64,000 bases of DNA from Nemertoderma westbladi. Taxonomy: Eukaryota; Xenacoelomorpha; Nemertodermatida; Nemertodermatidae. Positions within the stretch are counted from its first letter, which is position 1, and every line of letters starts with the position of its first letter. The stretch covers positions 62,001-126,000 of the forward strand of contig JAUCBJ010006956.1 in the NCBI GenBank assembly GCA_032718475.1. Reading direction: 5' to 3'. Made by a program: the position numbers and the translations under genes. Below are positions 12,501-27,500 of the stretch, piece by piece. Below the pieces are notes generated by a model that worked only from the letters and a program-made list of their open reading frames with translations, was not told where the DNA came from and searched no databases.

Positions 12501-15500
12501 CTACAAAGTACAATAACTCCTCCAAGCTATACTTTACTGTAACTCTACCTTGCTACAAAGTACAATAACTCCTCCAAGCTATACTCTACAGTAACTCTAC
12601 CTTGCTACAAAGTACAATAACTCCTCCAAGCTATACTCTACAACAACTCTACCTTGCTACAAAGTACAATAACTCATCCAAGCTATACTTTACTGTAACT
12701 CTACCTTGCTACAAAGTACAATAACTCCTCCAAGCTATACTCTACTGTAACTCTACCTTGCTACAAAGTACAATAACTCCTCCAAGCTATATTCTACAGT
12801 TACTCTACCTTGCTACAAAGTATAATAACTCCTCCAAGCTATACTTTACTGTAACTCTACCTTGCTACAAAGTACAATAACTCCTCCAAGCTATACTCTA
12901 CAGTAACTCTACCTTGCTACAAAGTACAATAACTCCTCCAAGCTATACTCTACTGTAACTCTACCTTGCTACAAAGTACAATAACTCCTCCAAGCTATAC
13001 TCTACAATAACTCTACCTTGCTACAAAGTACAATAACTCATCCAAGCTATACTTTACTGTAACTCTACCTTGCTACAAAGTACAATAACTCCTCCAAGCT
13101 ATACTCTACAATAACTCTACCTTGCTACACAGTCCAATAACTCCTCCAAGTTATACTCTAAGGTAACTCTACCTTGCTACAAAGTACAATAACTCATCCA
13201 AGTTATACTTTACTGTAACTCTACCTTGCTACAAAGTACAATAACTCCTCCAAGCTATATTCTACAGTAACTCTACCTTGCTACAAAGTACAATAACTCC
13301 TCCAAGCTATACTCTACAGTAACTCTACCTTGCTACAAAGTACAATAACTCCTCCAAGCTATACTCTACAATAACTCTACCTTGCTACAAAGTACAATAA
13401 CTCCTCCAAGCTATACTCTACTGTAACTCTACCTTGCTACAAAGTACAATAACTCCTCCAAGCTATACTCTACAATAACTCTACCTTGCTACAAAGTACA
13501 ATAACTCCTCCAAGCTATACTCTACAATAACTCTACCTTGCTACTAAGTACAATAACTCCTCCAAGCTATACTCTACAGTGACTCTACCTTGCTACAAAG
13601 TACAATAACTCATCCAAGCTATACTTTACTGTAACTCTACCTTTGCACAAAGTACAATAACTCATCCAAGCTATGCTTTACTGTAACTCTACCTTGCTAC
13701 AAAGTACAATAACTCCTCCAAGCTATACTCTACAATAACTCTACCTTGCTACACAGTACAATAACTCCTCCAAGTTATACTCTAAGGTAACTCTACCTTG
13801 CTACAAAGTACAATAACTCATCCAAGCTATACTTTACTGTAACTCTACCTTGCTACAAAGTACAATAACTCCTCCAAGCTATACTCTACAATAACTCTAC
13901 CTTGCTACACAGTACAATAACTCCTCCAAGCTATACTCTACTGTAACTCTACCTTGCTACAAAGTACAATAACTCCTCCAAGCTATACTCTACAATAACT
14001 CTACCTTGCTACACAGTACAATAACTCCCCCAAGCTATACTCTACAATAACTCTATACCTTGCTACAAAGTACAATAACTCCCCCAAGCTATACTCTACA
14101 ATAACTCTACCTTGCTACAAAGTACAATAACTCATCCAAGCTATACTTTACTGTAACTCTACCTTGCTACAAAGTACAATAACTCCTCCAAGCTATACTC
14201 TACAATGACTCTACCTTGCTACAAAGTACAATAACTCCTCCAAGCTATACTCTACAATAACTCTACCTTGCTACAAAGTACAATAACTCCTCCAAGCTAT
14301 ACTCTACAATAACTCTACCTTGCTACACCTTGCTACAAAGTACAATAACTCCTCCAAGCTATACTCTACAATAACTCTACCTTGCTACACCTTGCTACAA
14401 AGTACAATAACTCCTCCAAGCTATACTCTACAGTGACTCTACCTTGCTACAAAGTTCAATAACTCCTCCAAGCTATACTCTACAATAACTCTACCTTGCT
14501 ACACCTTGCTACAAAGTACAATAACTCCTCCAAGCTATACTCTACAGTGACTCTACCTTGCTACAAAGTACAATAACTCCTCCAAGCTATACTCTACAAT
14601 AACTCTACCTTGCTACACCTTGCTACAAAGTACAATAACTCCTCCAAGCTATACTCTACAGTGACTCTACCTTGCTACAAAGTACAATAACTCCTCCAAG
14701 CTATACTTTACTGTAACTCTACCTTGCTACAAAGTACAATAACTCTTCCAAGCTATACTCTACAATAACTCTACCTTGCTACAAAGTACAATAACTCACC
14801 CAAGCTATACTTTACTGTAACTCTACCTTGCTACAAAGTACAATAACTCCTCCAAGCTATACTCTACAATAACTCTACCTTGCTACAAAGTACAATAACT
14901 CCTCCAAGCTATACTCTACAATAACTCTACCTTGCTACAAAGTACAATAACTCATCCAAGCTATACTTTACTGTAACTCTACCTTGCTACAAAGTACAAT
15001 AACTCCTCCAAGCTATACTCTACAATAACTCTACCTTGCTACACAGTACAATAACTCATCCAAGCTATACTTTACTGTAACTCTACCTTGCTACAAAGTA
15101 CAATAACTCCTACAAGCTATACTTTACAATAACTCTACCTTGCTACAAAGTACAATAACTCCTCCAAGCTTTACTTTACTGTAACTCTACCTTGCTACAA
15201 AGTACAATAACTCCTCCAAGCTATACTCTACAGTAACTCTACTTTGCTACAAAGTACAATAACTCCTCCAAGCTATACTCTACAGTAACTCTACCTTGCT
15301 ACAAAGTACAATAACTCATCCAAGTTATACTCTACAATAACTCTACCTTGCTACACAGTACAATAACTCCTCCAAGTTATACTCTAAGGTAACTCTACCT
15401 TGCTACAAAGTACAATAACTCATCCAAGCTATACTTTACTGTAACTCTACCTTGCTACAAAGTACAATAACTCCTCCAAGCTATACTCTACAGTAACTCT

Positions 15501-18500
15501 ACCTTGCTACAAAGTGCAATAACTCCTCCAAGCTATACTCTACAGTAACTCTACCTTGCTACAAAGTACAATAACTCCTCCAAGCTATACTTTACTGTAA
15601 CTCTACCTTGCTACAAAGTAAAATAACTCCTCCAAGCTGTACTCTACAGTAACTCTACCTTGCTACAAAGTACAATAACTCCTCCAAGCTATACTTTACT
15701 GTAACTCTACCTTGCTACAAAGTACAATAACTCCTCCAAGCTATACTCTACAGTAACTCTACCTTGCTACAAAGTACAATAACTCATCCAAGCTATACTT
15801 TACTGTAACTCTACCTTGCTACAAAGTACAATAACTCATCCAAGCTATACTTTACTGTAACTCTACCTTGCTACAAAGTACAATAACTCCTCCAAGCTAT
15901 ACTCTACAGTGACTCTACCTTGCTACAAAGTACAATAACTCCTCCAAGCTATACTCTACAGTAACTCTACCTTGCTACAAAGTACAATAACTCCTCCAAG
16001 CTATCCTCTACAGTAACTCTACCTTGCTACAAAGTACAATAACTCATCCAAGTTATACTCTACAATAACTCTACCTTGCTACACAGTACAATAACTCCTC
16101 CAAGTTATACTCTAAGGTAACTCTACCTTGCTACAAAGTACAATAACTCATCCAAGCTATACTTTACTGTAAATCTACCTTGCTACAAAGTACAATAACT
16201 CCTCCAAGCTATACTCTACAGTAACCCTACCTTGCTACAAAGTGCAATAACTCCTCCAAGCTATACTCTACAGTAACTCTACCTTGCTACAAAGTACAAA
16301 AACTCCTCCAAGCTATATTTTACTGTAACTCTACCTTGCTACAAAGTACAATAACTCCTCCAAGCTATACTCTACAGTGACTCTACCTTGCTACAAAGTA
16401 CAATAACTCTTCCAAGCTATACTTTACTGTAACTCTACCTTGCTACAAAGTACAATAACTCCTCCAAGCTATACTCTACAGTAACTCTACCTTGCTACAA
16501 AGTACAATAACTCCTCCAAGCTATACTCTACAGTAACTCTACCTTGCTACAAAGTACAATAACTCCTCCAAGCTATACTTTACTGTAACTCTACCTTGCT
16601 ACAAAGTGCAATAACTCCTCCAAGCTATACTCTACAGTAACTCTACCTTGCTACAAAGTACAATAACTCCTCCAAGCTATACTTTACTGTAACTCTACCT
16701 TGCTACTAAGTACAATAACTCCTCCAAGCTATACTCTACAGTGACTCTACCTTGCTACAAAGTACAATAACTCTTCCAAGCTATACTTTACTGTAACTCT
16801 ACCTTGCTACAAAGTACAATAACTCCTCCAAGCTATACTCTACAGTAACTCTACCTTGCTACAAAGTACAATAACTCCTCCAAGCTATACTCTACAGTAA
16901 CTCTACCTTGCTACAAAGTACAATAACTCCTCCAAGCTATACTTTACTGTAACTCTACCTTGCTACAAAGTACAATAACTCCTCCAAGCTATCTAAACTA
17001 TACCGGGTACATGCCGTATTGGTTTGATTACCAATTATGTTGACACATTTCTTAATAGATTCCGTAAAGCTATTCTATGAGCAGGCTGCCGGGAAATAAA
17101 GCCGCTTGCTAGTACAATTATTTATCTTCCCATGGGATAAAGTCTAATATACAATACATACATAAAAATAATATTCCTAAAATACACTTTAAGAATTACT
17201 AAAATAATAACAATATTAATTATAAGTGTTTGCCACCCGGAATTTCAATACTAACATTAATCAAAACAACAACAGAAAGGGAGTTTAGGTCGTATGCCTA
17301 ATACTTACCATAAAGCATAATAGCTTACATTGTAAATAACATTAACTGAGCAACATATAATATGTAAACAACTAAATCTGCGAACAATAACATTTACCGC
17401 AAAATTAATTTCGATTCTGTTGAGAAGGCAAAAGAAATGTTTAAAAAAACACCCAACCATCATAATGTAATTACTTATTATTAGATATCTACCGATACAA
17501 TTAATTTATATTTATTAAATAAACAAACGTTTACAATTTTGCCACTTACCGATATATAAAAATATTTATACTACCGTGACGTAATACACCAACATACCAG
17601 GATATTTTGGTAAGAATTACTCATCATTGCAATAAGCATGTTGAGTAATACAATGATGGAGAATATATGGTAGGAGGCGTACATAGCACCCCCGAGGATC
17701 TCGTTGAAGTAGTGAGATTTGTAGTTTAATAGCTCCGCCTCGTCTTTGACGGAGAAGAACCTTATGACGTGGATGGAAACCAGTCCGTAGAGAGTCCAGT
17801 AGAGAGACCAGATAGTGCCCGGGAGACTGGAAGACAGACGGGGTATTAGAAAGATGTTGCAATCTGAGTTCGAACTATCTATAACCACATCCACGGAAGA
17901 AGTCAGGTTGAAGGGTGTTAGTTGGTGGAGAGATGAACGGAGGGTAGAACATCGTCAAAATGTCATCGGAGTTAGTTAGTATGTTAGTTATGTATTAATG
18001 GTAAATGGCAATGATTGTTATTGCAAACGATGGGTAAAATACTACCAGGCCTATATGAATAATTATGGTAAAATTGTGACGAAATATATTATTTAGGGCA
18101 AATGACAGAAACGATAAGATGCAACACAAGCAACATATATTATCGCATCTACAAAATAAGAAAGCACTCTACCGGCTACAAAATAAGCAAGCAATCTATC
18201 GGTTACAAAATAAGCAAGCAATCTACCGGCTACAAAATAAGCAAGCAATCTACCGGCTACAAAATAAAATATTGCAGTAAAATATTGTCCGCTGGGATAA
18301 AGGGCTTCACTTTACCACACAATAATCATCACTTCCTATTGGTTAAAATGTTCAAAACTTACTAACTGATAGAGCCTGTTGAATTGTACAAAAAAGTAAA
18401 AGCTGACAAAAATCGACTTATGAACTTATGATACTTAATCTACGATAAGTGCCTCAGGGAAGCCAATTAGCACATTTTACCTAATTAAGAATTTAAGAAC

Positions 18501-21500
18501 CGTTACCTTTTACCCGAAGTTTCACCCGCTAGCTGTAATACTGATGAACTTCCTTAGGTTGATTACTTCCCAGTCAGAACTCACCCCTATGTATCTGATA
18601 CCAATATATTTGGATAATTAGATGGTAGCAACCCTTAGAACGTTTTTGTGACTAACGATTTTATTGTTTTATAAATTTGTTCGGTTTCTTTCCTTTTGGG
18701 ATGACAGGTTCAACAATTTCGGAGGATATCGGTGCTCTACACATAGCAGCCACATCTAGAAATCGGCATACATGAAGAACTAACGATCAGTAACAAGAGA
18801 GAGTTCACAGCGGATTTTGACTCCAGTCACTTGCAAAAATACAATATTAAATACAAAATTAATTATCCCTTGCCCGGCCACTAAAAACCAGAACTGGGAG
18901 AGTCAATAAAAATGTATCTCTCTGCACAGGGGGAAATCGACGCAAATAACAGCTGATTACTCTATAAAATAAAAATATAACATGTTCTAGTGACTTTAGT
19001 TTATTGTTTTGGTTAGAATAACGCGACACAGTAACCTGCTTGGTGATTTAATATTGACACGAGATATTAATTTGCCGAGATTGAATTGAATGAGCCGCCC
19101 CCCCCCCCGCCCTTGGCTAAAAAAACAAATGACTGGAACCAACTGCATCGATGATATTCACCCAGAACTAACCAAAATATTTTCGTACGACAAATTCATC
19201 ATAGCAATGAGAGTGTTGAGTAGAACGACCACTGCCACTATATGGTATATGGCGAACATTCCGCCGCCCACGTACTCCGTGAACGAGTGTTTAGTCGACG
19301 AAAACTGGGCATCGGAAGTCGCTTCATCGATATTTTTCATGCCAATGTTGTGTAAGTCGGTTAGACCCATAGTTGCCCAATACAGGGACCATATAGACTC
19401 TGGTACACTGTGTAGAGTTAATACATACAGAGGGAAACAAGTAGCGTGCGTGTTAGTTAACGGTGTAACGGCGTTGTATTGTTAATTATAATCAATTTAT
19501 GTACCAGGAATTGAATTGGGAATTATTAGTTGTTAGTGAAGGGAAAAAATTATAGATGGTTAGTTTCATAAATAAATACTTAATATAGGAGTAAATTTTT
19601 ACAAATCGATGTCCTAAAAAAACTTCTGATTTGTTTGGCTTTTGTTAATGTTTAACGAATTGCATACGCAATTACATTACAACTACTTTGCCGAACTTAT
19701 AAAGTTTCAACGGATATAATATGTTTAACATTAATAAAACTTAATGCTAATGTACCGATTCAATTTTATTAAAAGTTATAATTTACATTACAACTACTTT
19801 GCCGAACTTATAAAGTTTCAACGGATATAATATGTTTAACATTAATAAAACTTAATGCTAATGTACCGATTCAATTTTATTAAAAGTTATAATTTACATT
19901 ACAACTACTTTGCCGAACTTATAAAGTTTCAACGGATATAATATGTTTAACATTAATAAAACTTAGTGCCAATGTACCGACTCAATTTTATTAAAAGTTA
20001 TAATTTTAGGTAATTCAATTGTAACCATTTACATAAAATGAATTAATTATCTTAACGTATCGTATAAGTAACATATATACTCAGTAAGATACTCTACTCA
20101 CGTTTCAAATATTCTGTTTTGTTCAATGCACGTAACCCCGCTACAAGTGACGTCATCTCCTGGGTTTGGATCTTCCTTCTCCACATATTCGGCAAAATAA
20201 AGCTGGTTCATCCCGCACGCGAAAGATAACAGAACCAAAAGAAATATGCACATAAACTTCATAATATCCTACAATTAAAAAAGTAGAAATGCAATTATTA
20301 AACATGATATGAAGCAAAATTGTAAAACACTGACTAATTCAATCACCAATTCTCGAAATAGTAAAACAAATGTATTCAACTTACCCAAAGATGAATCAAA
20401 CACAAACAAATCTAAACAAGTTACCTCTATAGTCACCCCGAGTTACCTGTACCAAATATTCTTCATTATTCTTGTTCTGAACTTAAAATTAACATTTCTG
20501 AACCAAAAATACTCAACTTTCCACTACCAAACATACTCAACTAACTTGTGCAAACAAACTCAACTTTCCACTACCAAACAAACTCAACTTGCATGTACCA
20601 AACATACTCAAAACTCAACTTGCCTGTACCAAACATACTCAAAACACAACTTGCCTGTACCAAACATACTCAACTTGCCTGTACCAAAAATTCTCAACAT
20701 TCCACTATTACTACCAAACAAACTCAACTTGCCCCTACCAAACATACTCAACTTGCCTGTACCAAAAATTCTCAACTTTCCACTACCAAACAAACTCAAC
20801 TTGCCTGTACCAAAAATACTCAGCTTTCCACTATCAAACAAACTCAACTTGCCTCTACCAAACAAACTCAACTTGCCACTACCAAACATACTCAACTTGC
20901 CTGTAACAAACATACTAAACTTGCCTGTACCAAACAAACTCAACGTGCCTGTACCCAACATACTCAACTTGCCTGTACCAAATATACTCAACTTGCCTGT
21001 ACCCAAAATACTCAATGTGCCACTACCAAACATACTCAACTTGCCCGTACCAAACATACTAAACTTGACTGTACCAAACAAACTCAACTTGCATGTATCA
21101 AACATACTAAACTTTCCTGTACTAAACATACTCAACTTGCCTGTACTAAACATACTCAACTTGCCTGTACCAAAAATACTCAATGTGCCACTACCAAACA
21201 TACTCAACTTGCCTGTACCAAACATACTCAACTTGCCACTACCAAATATACTCAACTTGCCTGTACCAAACATACTCAACTTGCCACTACCAAACATACT
21301 CAACTTGCGACTACCAAACATACTAAACTTGACTAAACATACTCAACTTGCCACTACCAAATATATTCAACTTGCCTCTACCAAACATACTCAACTTGCC
21401 ACTACCAAACATACTCAACTTGCCTGTACTAAACATACTCAACTTGCCTGTACCAAAAATACTCAATGTGCCACTACCAAACATACTCAACTTGCCTGTA

Positions 21501-24500
21501 CCAAACATACTCAACTTGCCACTACCAAACATACTCAACTTGCCACTACCAAACATACTCAACTTGCCTGTACCAAACATGCTCAACTTGCCACTACCAA
21601 ACATACTCAACTTGCATGTACCAAACATACTCAACTTGCCACTACCAAATATACTCAACTTGCCTGTACCAAACATACTCAACTTGCCACTACCAAACAT
21701 ACTCAACTTGCGACTTCCAAACATACTCAACTTGCCTGTACCAAACATACTAAACTTGCCTGTACCAAACATACTAAACTTGCCTAAACATACTAAACTT
21801 GCCTGTACCAAACATACTCAACTTGCCACTACCAAACATACTCAACTTGCCTGTACCAAACATACTAAATTTGCCACTACCAAATATACTCAACTTGTCT
21901 GTACCAAACATACTCAATTTGCCACTACCAAACATACTCAACTTGCGACTACCAAACATACTCAACTTGCCTGTACCAAACATACTAAACTTGACTGTAC
22001 CAAACATACTAAATTTGCCTGTACCAAACATACTAAACCTGCCTGTCCAAATATATTCAACTTGCCTGTACCAAACATACTCAACTTGCCACTACCAAAC
22101 ATACTCAACTTGCCTGTACCAAACATACTCAACTTGCCACTACCAAACATACTCAACTTGCCTGTACCAAACATACTCAACTTGCCATTACCAAACATAC
22201 GCAACTTGCCACTACCAAACATACTCAACTTGCCTGTACCAAACATACTCAACTTGCCATTACCAAACATACTCAACTTGCCACTACCAAACATACTCAA
22301 CTTGCCTGTACCAAACATACTCAACTTGCCTGTACCAAACATGCTCAACTTGCCACTACCAAACATACTCAACTTGCCTGTACCAAACATACTCAACTTG
22401 CCACTACCAAACATACTCAACTTGCCTGTACTAAACATACTCAACTTGCCACTACCAAACATACTCAACTTGCCACTACCAAACATACTCAACTTGCCAC
22501 TACCAAACATACTCAACTTGCCTGTACCAAACATACTCAACTTGCCACTACCAAACATACTCAACTTGGCACTACCAAACATACTCAACTTGCCTGTACC
22601 AAACATACTAAACTTGCCTGTACCAAACATACTAAACCTACTAAACCTGCCTGTCCAAATATATACAACTTGCCTGTACCAAACATACTCAACTTGCCAC
22701 TACCAAACATACTCAACGTGCCACTACCAAACATACTTAACTTGCCACTACCAAACATACTCAACTTGCCACTACCAAACATACTGAACTTGCCACTACC
22801 AAACATACTCAACTTGCCACTACCAAACATACTCAACTTGGCACTACCAAACATACTCAACTTGCCTGTACCAAACATACTAAACTTGCCTGTACCAAAC
22901 ATACTAAACCTGCCTGTCCAAATATATACAACTTGCCTGTACCAAACATACTCAACTTGACACTACCAAACATACTCAACGTGCCACTACCAAACATACT
23001 TAACTTGCCACTACCAAACATACTAAACTTGCCACTACCAAACATACTGAACTTGCCACTACCAAACATACTCAACTTGCCACTACCAAACATACTCAAC
23101 TTGCCACTACCAAACATACTCAACTTGCCACTACCAAACATACTCAACTTGCCACTACCAAACATACTCAACTTGCCTGTACCAAACATACTCAACTTGC
23201 CACTACCAAACATACTCAACTTGGCACTACCAAACATACTCAACTTGCCACTACCAAACATACTCAACTTGCCTGTACCAAACATACTCAACTTACCACT
23301 ACCAAACATACTCAACTTGCCTGTACCAAACATACTAAACTTGCCTGTCCAAATATATTCAACTTGCCACTACCAAACATACTCAACTTGCCTGTACCAA
23401 ACAAACTCAACTTGCCTGTACCAAACAAACTCAACTTGCCTGTACCAAACATACTCAACTTGCCTGTACTAAACATACTGAACTTGCCTGTACCAAAAAT
23501 ACTCAATGTGCCACTACCAAACATACTCAACTTGCCTGTACCAAATATACTAAACTTGCCTGTACCAAATATACTAAACCTGCCTGTCCAATTATATTCA
23601 ACTTGCCTGTACCAAACATACTCAACTTGCCACTACCAAACATACTCAACTTGCCTGTACCAAACATACTCAACTTGCAACTACCAAAGATACTCAACTT
23701 GCCACTACCAAACTTACTCAACTTGCCTGTACCAAACATACTCAACTTGCCACTACCAAACATACTCAACTTGCCTGTACCAAACATACTCAACTTGCCA
23801 CTACCAAAGATACTCAACTTGCCACTACCAAACTTACTCAACTTGCCATTATCAAACATACTCAACTTGCCACTACCAAACATACTCAACTTGCCTGTAC
23901 CAAACATACTCAACTTGCCATTACCAAACATACTCAACTTGCCACTACCAAACATACTCAACTTTCCTGTACCAAACATACTCAACTTGCCACTACTAAA
24001 CATACTCAACTTGCCACTACCAAACATACTCAACTTGCCTGTACCAAACATACTAAACTTGCCTGTACCAAACATACTAAACCTGCCTGTCCAAATATAT
24101 TCAACTTACCTGTACCAAACATACTCAACTTGCCATTACCAAACATACTCAACTTGCCACTACCAAACATACTTAACTTGCCACTACCAAACATACTCAA
24201 CTTGCCACTACCAAACATACTCAACTTGCCTGTACCAAACATACTAAACTTGCCTGTCCAAATATAATCAACTTGCCTGTACCAAACATACTCAACTTTC
24301 CACTACCAAACATACTCAACTTGCCACTGCACTACCAAACATACTCAACTTACCTGTACCAAACATACTATACTTGTCTGTACCAAACATACTAAACCTG
24401 CCTGTCCAAATATATTCAACTTGCCTGCACCAAACACCCCAACTCCCTATGAACCTCACCACCGGGTATCTGCCGTCACCCCAACTTCCTATGAACCTCA

Positions 24501-27500
24501 CCACCGGGTATCTGCCGTCACCCCAACTCCATATGAACCTCACCACCGGGTATCTGCCGTCACCCCAACTCCCTATGAACCTCACCACCGGGTATCTGCC
24601 GTCACCCCAACTCCCTATGAACCTCACCACCGGGTATCTGCCGTCACCCCAACTCCCTATGAACCTCACCACCACCGGGTATCTGCCGTCACACCAACTC
24701 CCTATGAACCTCACCACCACCGGGTATCTGCCGTCATACCAACTCCCTATGAACCTCACCACCACCGGGTATCTGCCGTCACCCTAACTCCCTATGAACC
24801 TCACCACCGGGTATCTGCCGTCACCCCAACTCCATATGAACCTCACCACCGGGTATCTGCCGTCACCCCAACTCCCTATGAACCTCACCACCGGGTATCT
24901 GCCGTCACCCCAACTCCCTATGAACCTCACCACCACCGGGTATCTGCCGTCACCCCAACTCCATATGAACCTCACCACCGGGTATCTGCCGTCACCCCAA
25001 CTCCCTATGAACCTCACCACCACCGGGTATCTGCCGTCACACCAACTCCCTATGAACCTCACCACCACCGGGTATCTGCCGTCACCCTAACTCCCTATGA
25101 ACCTCACCACCGGGTATCTGCCGTCACCCCAACTCCATATGAACCTCACCACCGGGTATCTGCCGTCACCCCAACTCCCTATGAACCTCACCACCACCGG
25201 GTATCTGCCGTCACCCCAACTCCATATGAACCTCACCACCGGGTATCTGCCGTCACCCCAACTCCCTATGAACCTCACCACCACCGGGTATCTGCCGTCA
25301 CCCCAACTCCCTATGAACCTCACCACCACCGGGTATCTGCCGTCACCCCAACTCCATATGAACCTCACCACCACCGGGTATCTGCCGTCACCCCAACTCC
25401 CTATGAACCTCACCACCACCGGGTATCTGCCGTCACCCCAACTCCCTATGAACCTCACCACCGGGTATCTGCCGTCACCCCAACTCCCTATGAACCTCAC
25501 CACCACTGGGTATCTGCCGTCACCCCAACTCCCTATGAACCTCACCACCACCGGGTATCTACCGTCACCCCAACTCCCTATGAACCTCACCACCACCGGG
25601 TATCTGCCGTCACACCAACTCCATATGAACCTCACCACCACCGGGTATCTGCCGTCACCCCAACTCCCTATGAACCTCACCACCACCGGGTATCTGTCGT
25701 CACCCCAACTCCATATGAACCTCACCACCGGGTATCTGCCGTCACCCCAACTCCCTATGAACCTCACCACCACCGGGTATCTGCCGTCACCCCAACTCCC
25801 TATGAACCTCACCACCACCGGGTATCTACCGTCACCCCAACTCCCTATGAACCTCACCACCACCGGGTATCTGCCGTCACACCAACTCCATATGAACCTC
25901 ACCACCACCGGGTATCTGCCGTCACCCCAACTCCCTATGAACCTCACCACCACCGGGTATCTGCCGTCACCCCAACTCCCTATGAACCTCACCACCGGGT
26001 ATCTGCCGTCACACCAACTCCCTATGAACCTCACCACCACCGGGTATCTGCCGTCACACCAACTCCCTATGAACCTCACCACCACCGGGTATCTGTCGTC
26101 ACCCCAACTCCATATGAACCTCACCACCGGGTATCTGCCGTCACCCCAACTCCCTATGAACCTCACCACCACCGGGTATCTGCCGTCACACCAACTCCCT
26201 ATGAACCTCACCACCACCGGGTATCTGTCGTCACCCCAACTCCATATGAACCTCACCACCGGGTATCTGCCGTCACACCAACTCCCTATGAACCTCACCA
26301 CCACCGGGTATCTGCCGTCACCCCAACTCCCTATGAACCTCACCACCACCGGGTATCTGCCGTCACCCCAACTCCCTATGAACCTCACCACCGGGTATCT
26401 GCCGTCACCCCAACTCCCTATGAACCTCACCACCACCGGGTATCTGCCGTCACCCCAACTCCCTATGAACCTCACCACCGGGTATCTGCCGTCACCCCAA
26501 CTCCCTATGAACCTCACCACCGGGTATCTGCCGTCACCCCAACTCCCTATGAACCTCACCACCACCGGGTATCTGCCGTCACACCAACTCCCTATGAACC
26601 TCACCACCGGGTATCTGCCGTCACCCCAACTCCCTATGAACCTCACCACCACCGGGTATCTGCCGTCACACCAACTCCATATGAACCTCACCACCACCGG
26701 GTATCTGCCGTCACCCCAACTCCCTATGAACCTCACCACCACCGGGTATCTGTCGTCACCCCAACTCCATATGAACCTCACCACCGGGTATCTGCCGTCA
26801 CACCAACTCCCTATGAACCTCACCACCACCGGGTATCTGCCGTCACCCCAACTCCCTATGAACCTCACCACCACCGGGTATCTGCCGTCACCCCAACTCC
26901 CTATGAACCTCACCACCGGGTATCTGCCGTCACCCCAACTCCCTATGAACCTCACCACCACCGGGTATCTGCCGTCACCCCAACTCCCTATGAACCTCAC
27001 CACCGGGTATCTGCCGTCACCCCAACTCCCTATGAACCTCACCACCGGGTATCTGCCGTCACCCCAACTCCCTATGAACCTCACCACCACCGGGTATCTG
27101 CCGTCACCCCAACTCCCTATGAACCTCACCACCACCGGGTATCTGCCGTCACCCCAACTCCCTATGAACCTCACCACCGGGTATCTGCCGTCACCCCAAC
27201 TCCCTATGAACCTCACCACCGGGTATCTGCCGTCACCCCAACTCCCTATGAACCTCACCACCGGGTATCTGCCGTCACCCCAACTCCCTATGAACCTCAC
27301 CACCGGGTATCTGCCGTCACCCCAACTCCCTATGAACCTCACCACCACCGGGTATCTGCCGTCACCCCAACTCCATATGAACCTCACCACCGGGTATCTG
27401 CCGTCACCCCAACTCCCTATGAACCTCACCACCGGGTATCTGCCGTCACCCCAACTCCCTATGAACCTCACCACCACCGGGTATCTGCCGTCACACCAAC

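Noticed and set aside
19400-19404. Acceptor CCAG eight bases inside exon I1
   Set aside because: It would give a lead-in of the wrong phase relative to exon H; the ACACAG at 19408-19410 fits phase and the length of copy I2.
20309-24247. Many frames of Leu-Pro-Asn-Ile or Thr-Lys-His-Thr-Gln repeats on both strands
   Set aside because: The 24-bp repeat is open in several frames; no gene structure.
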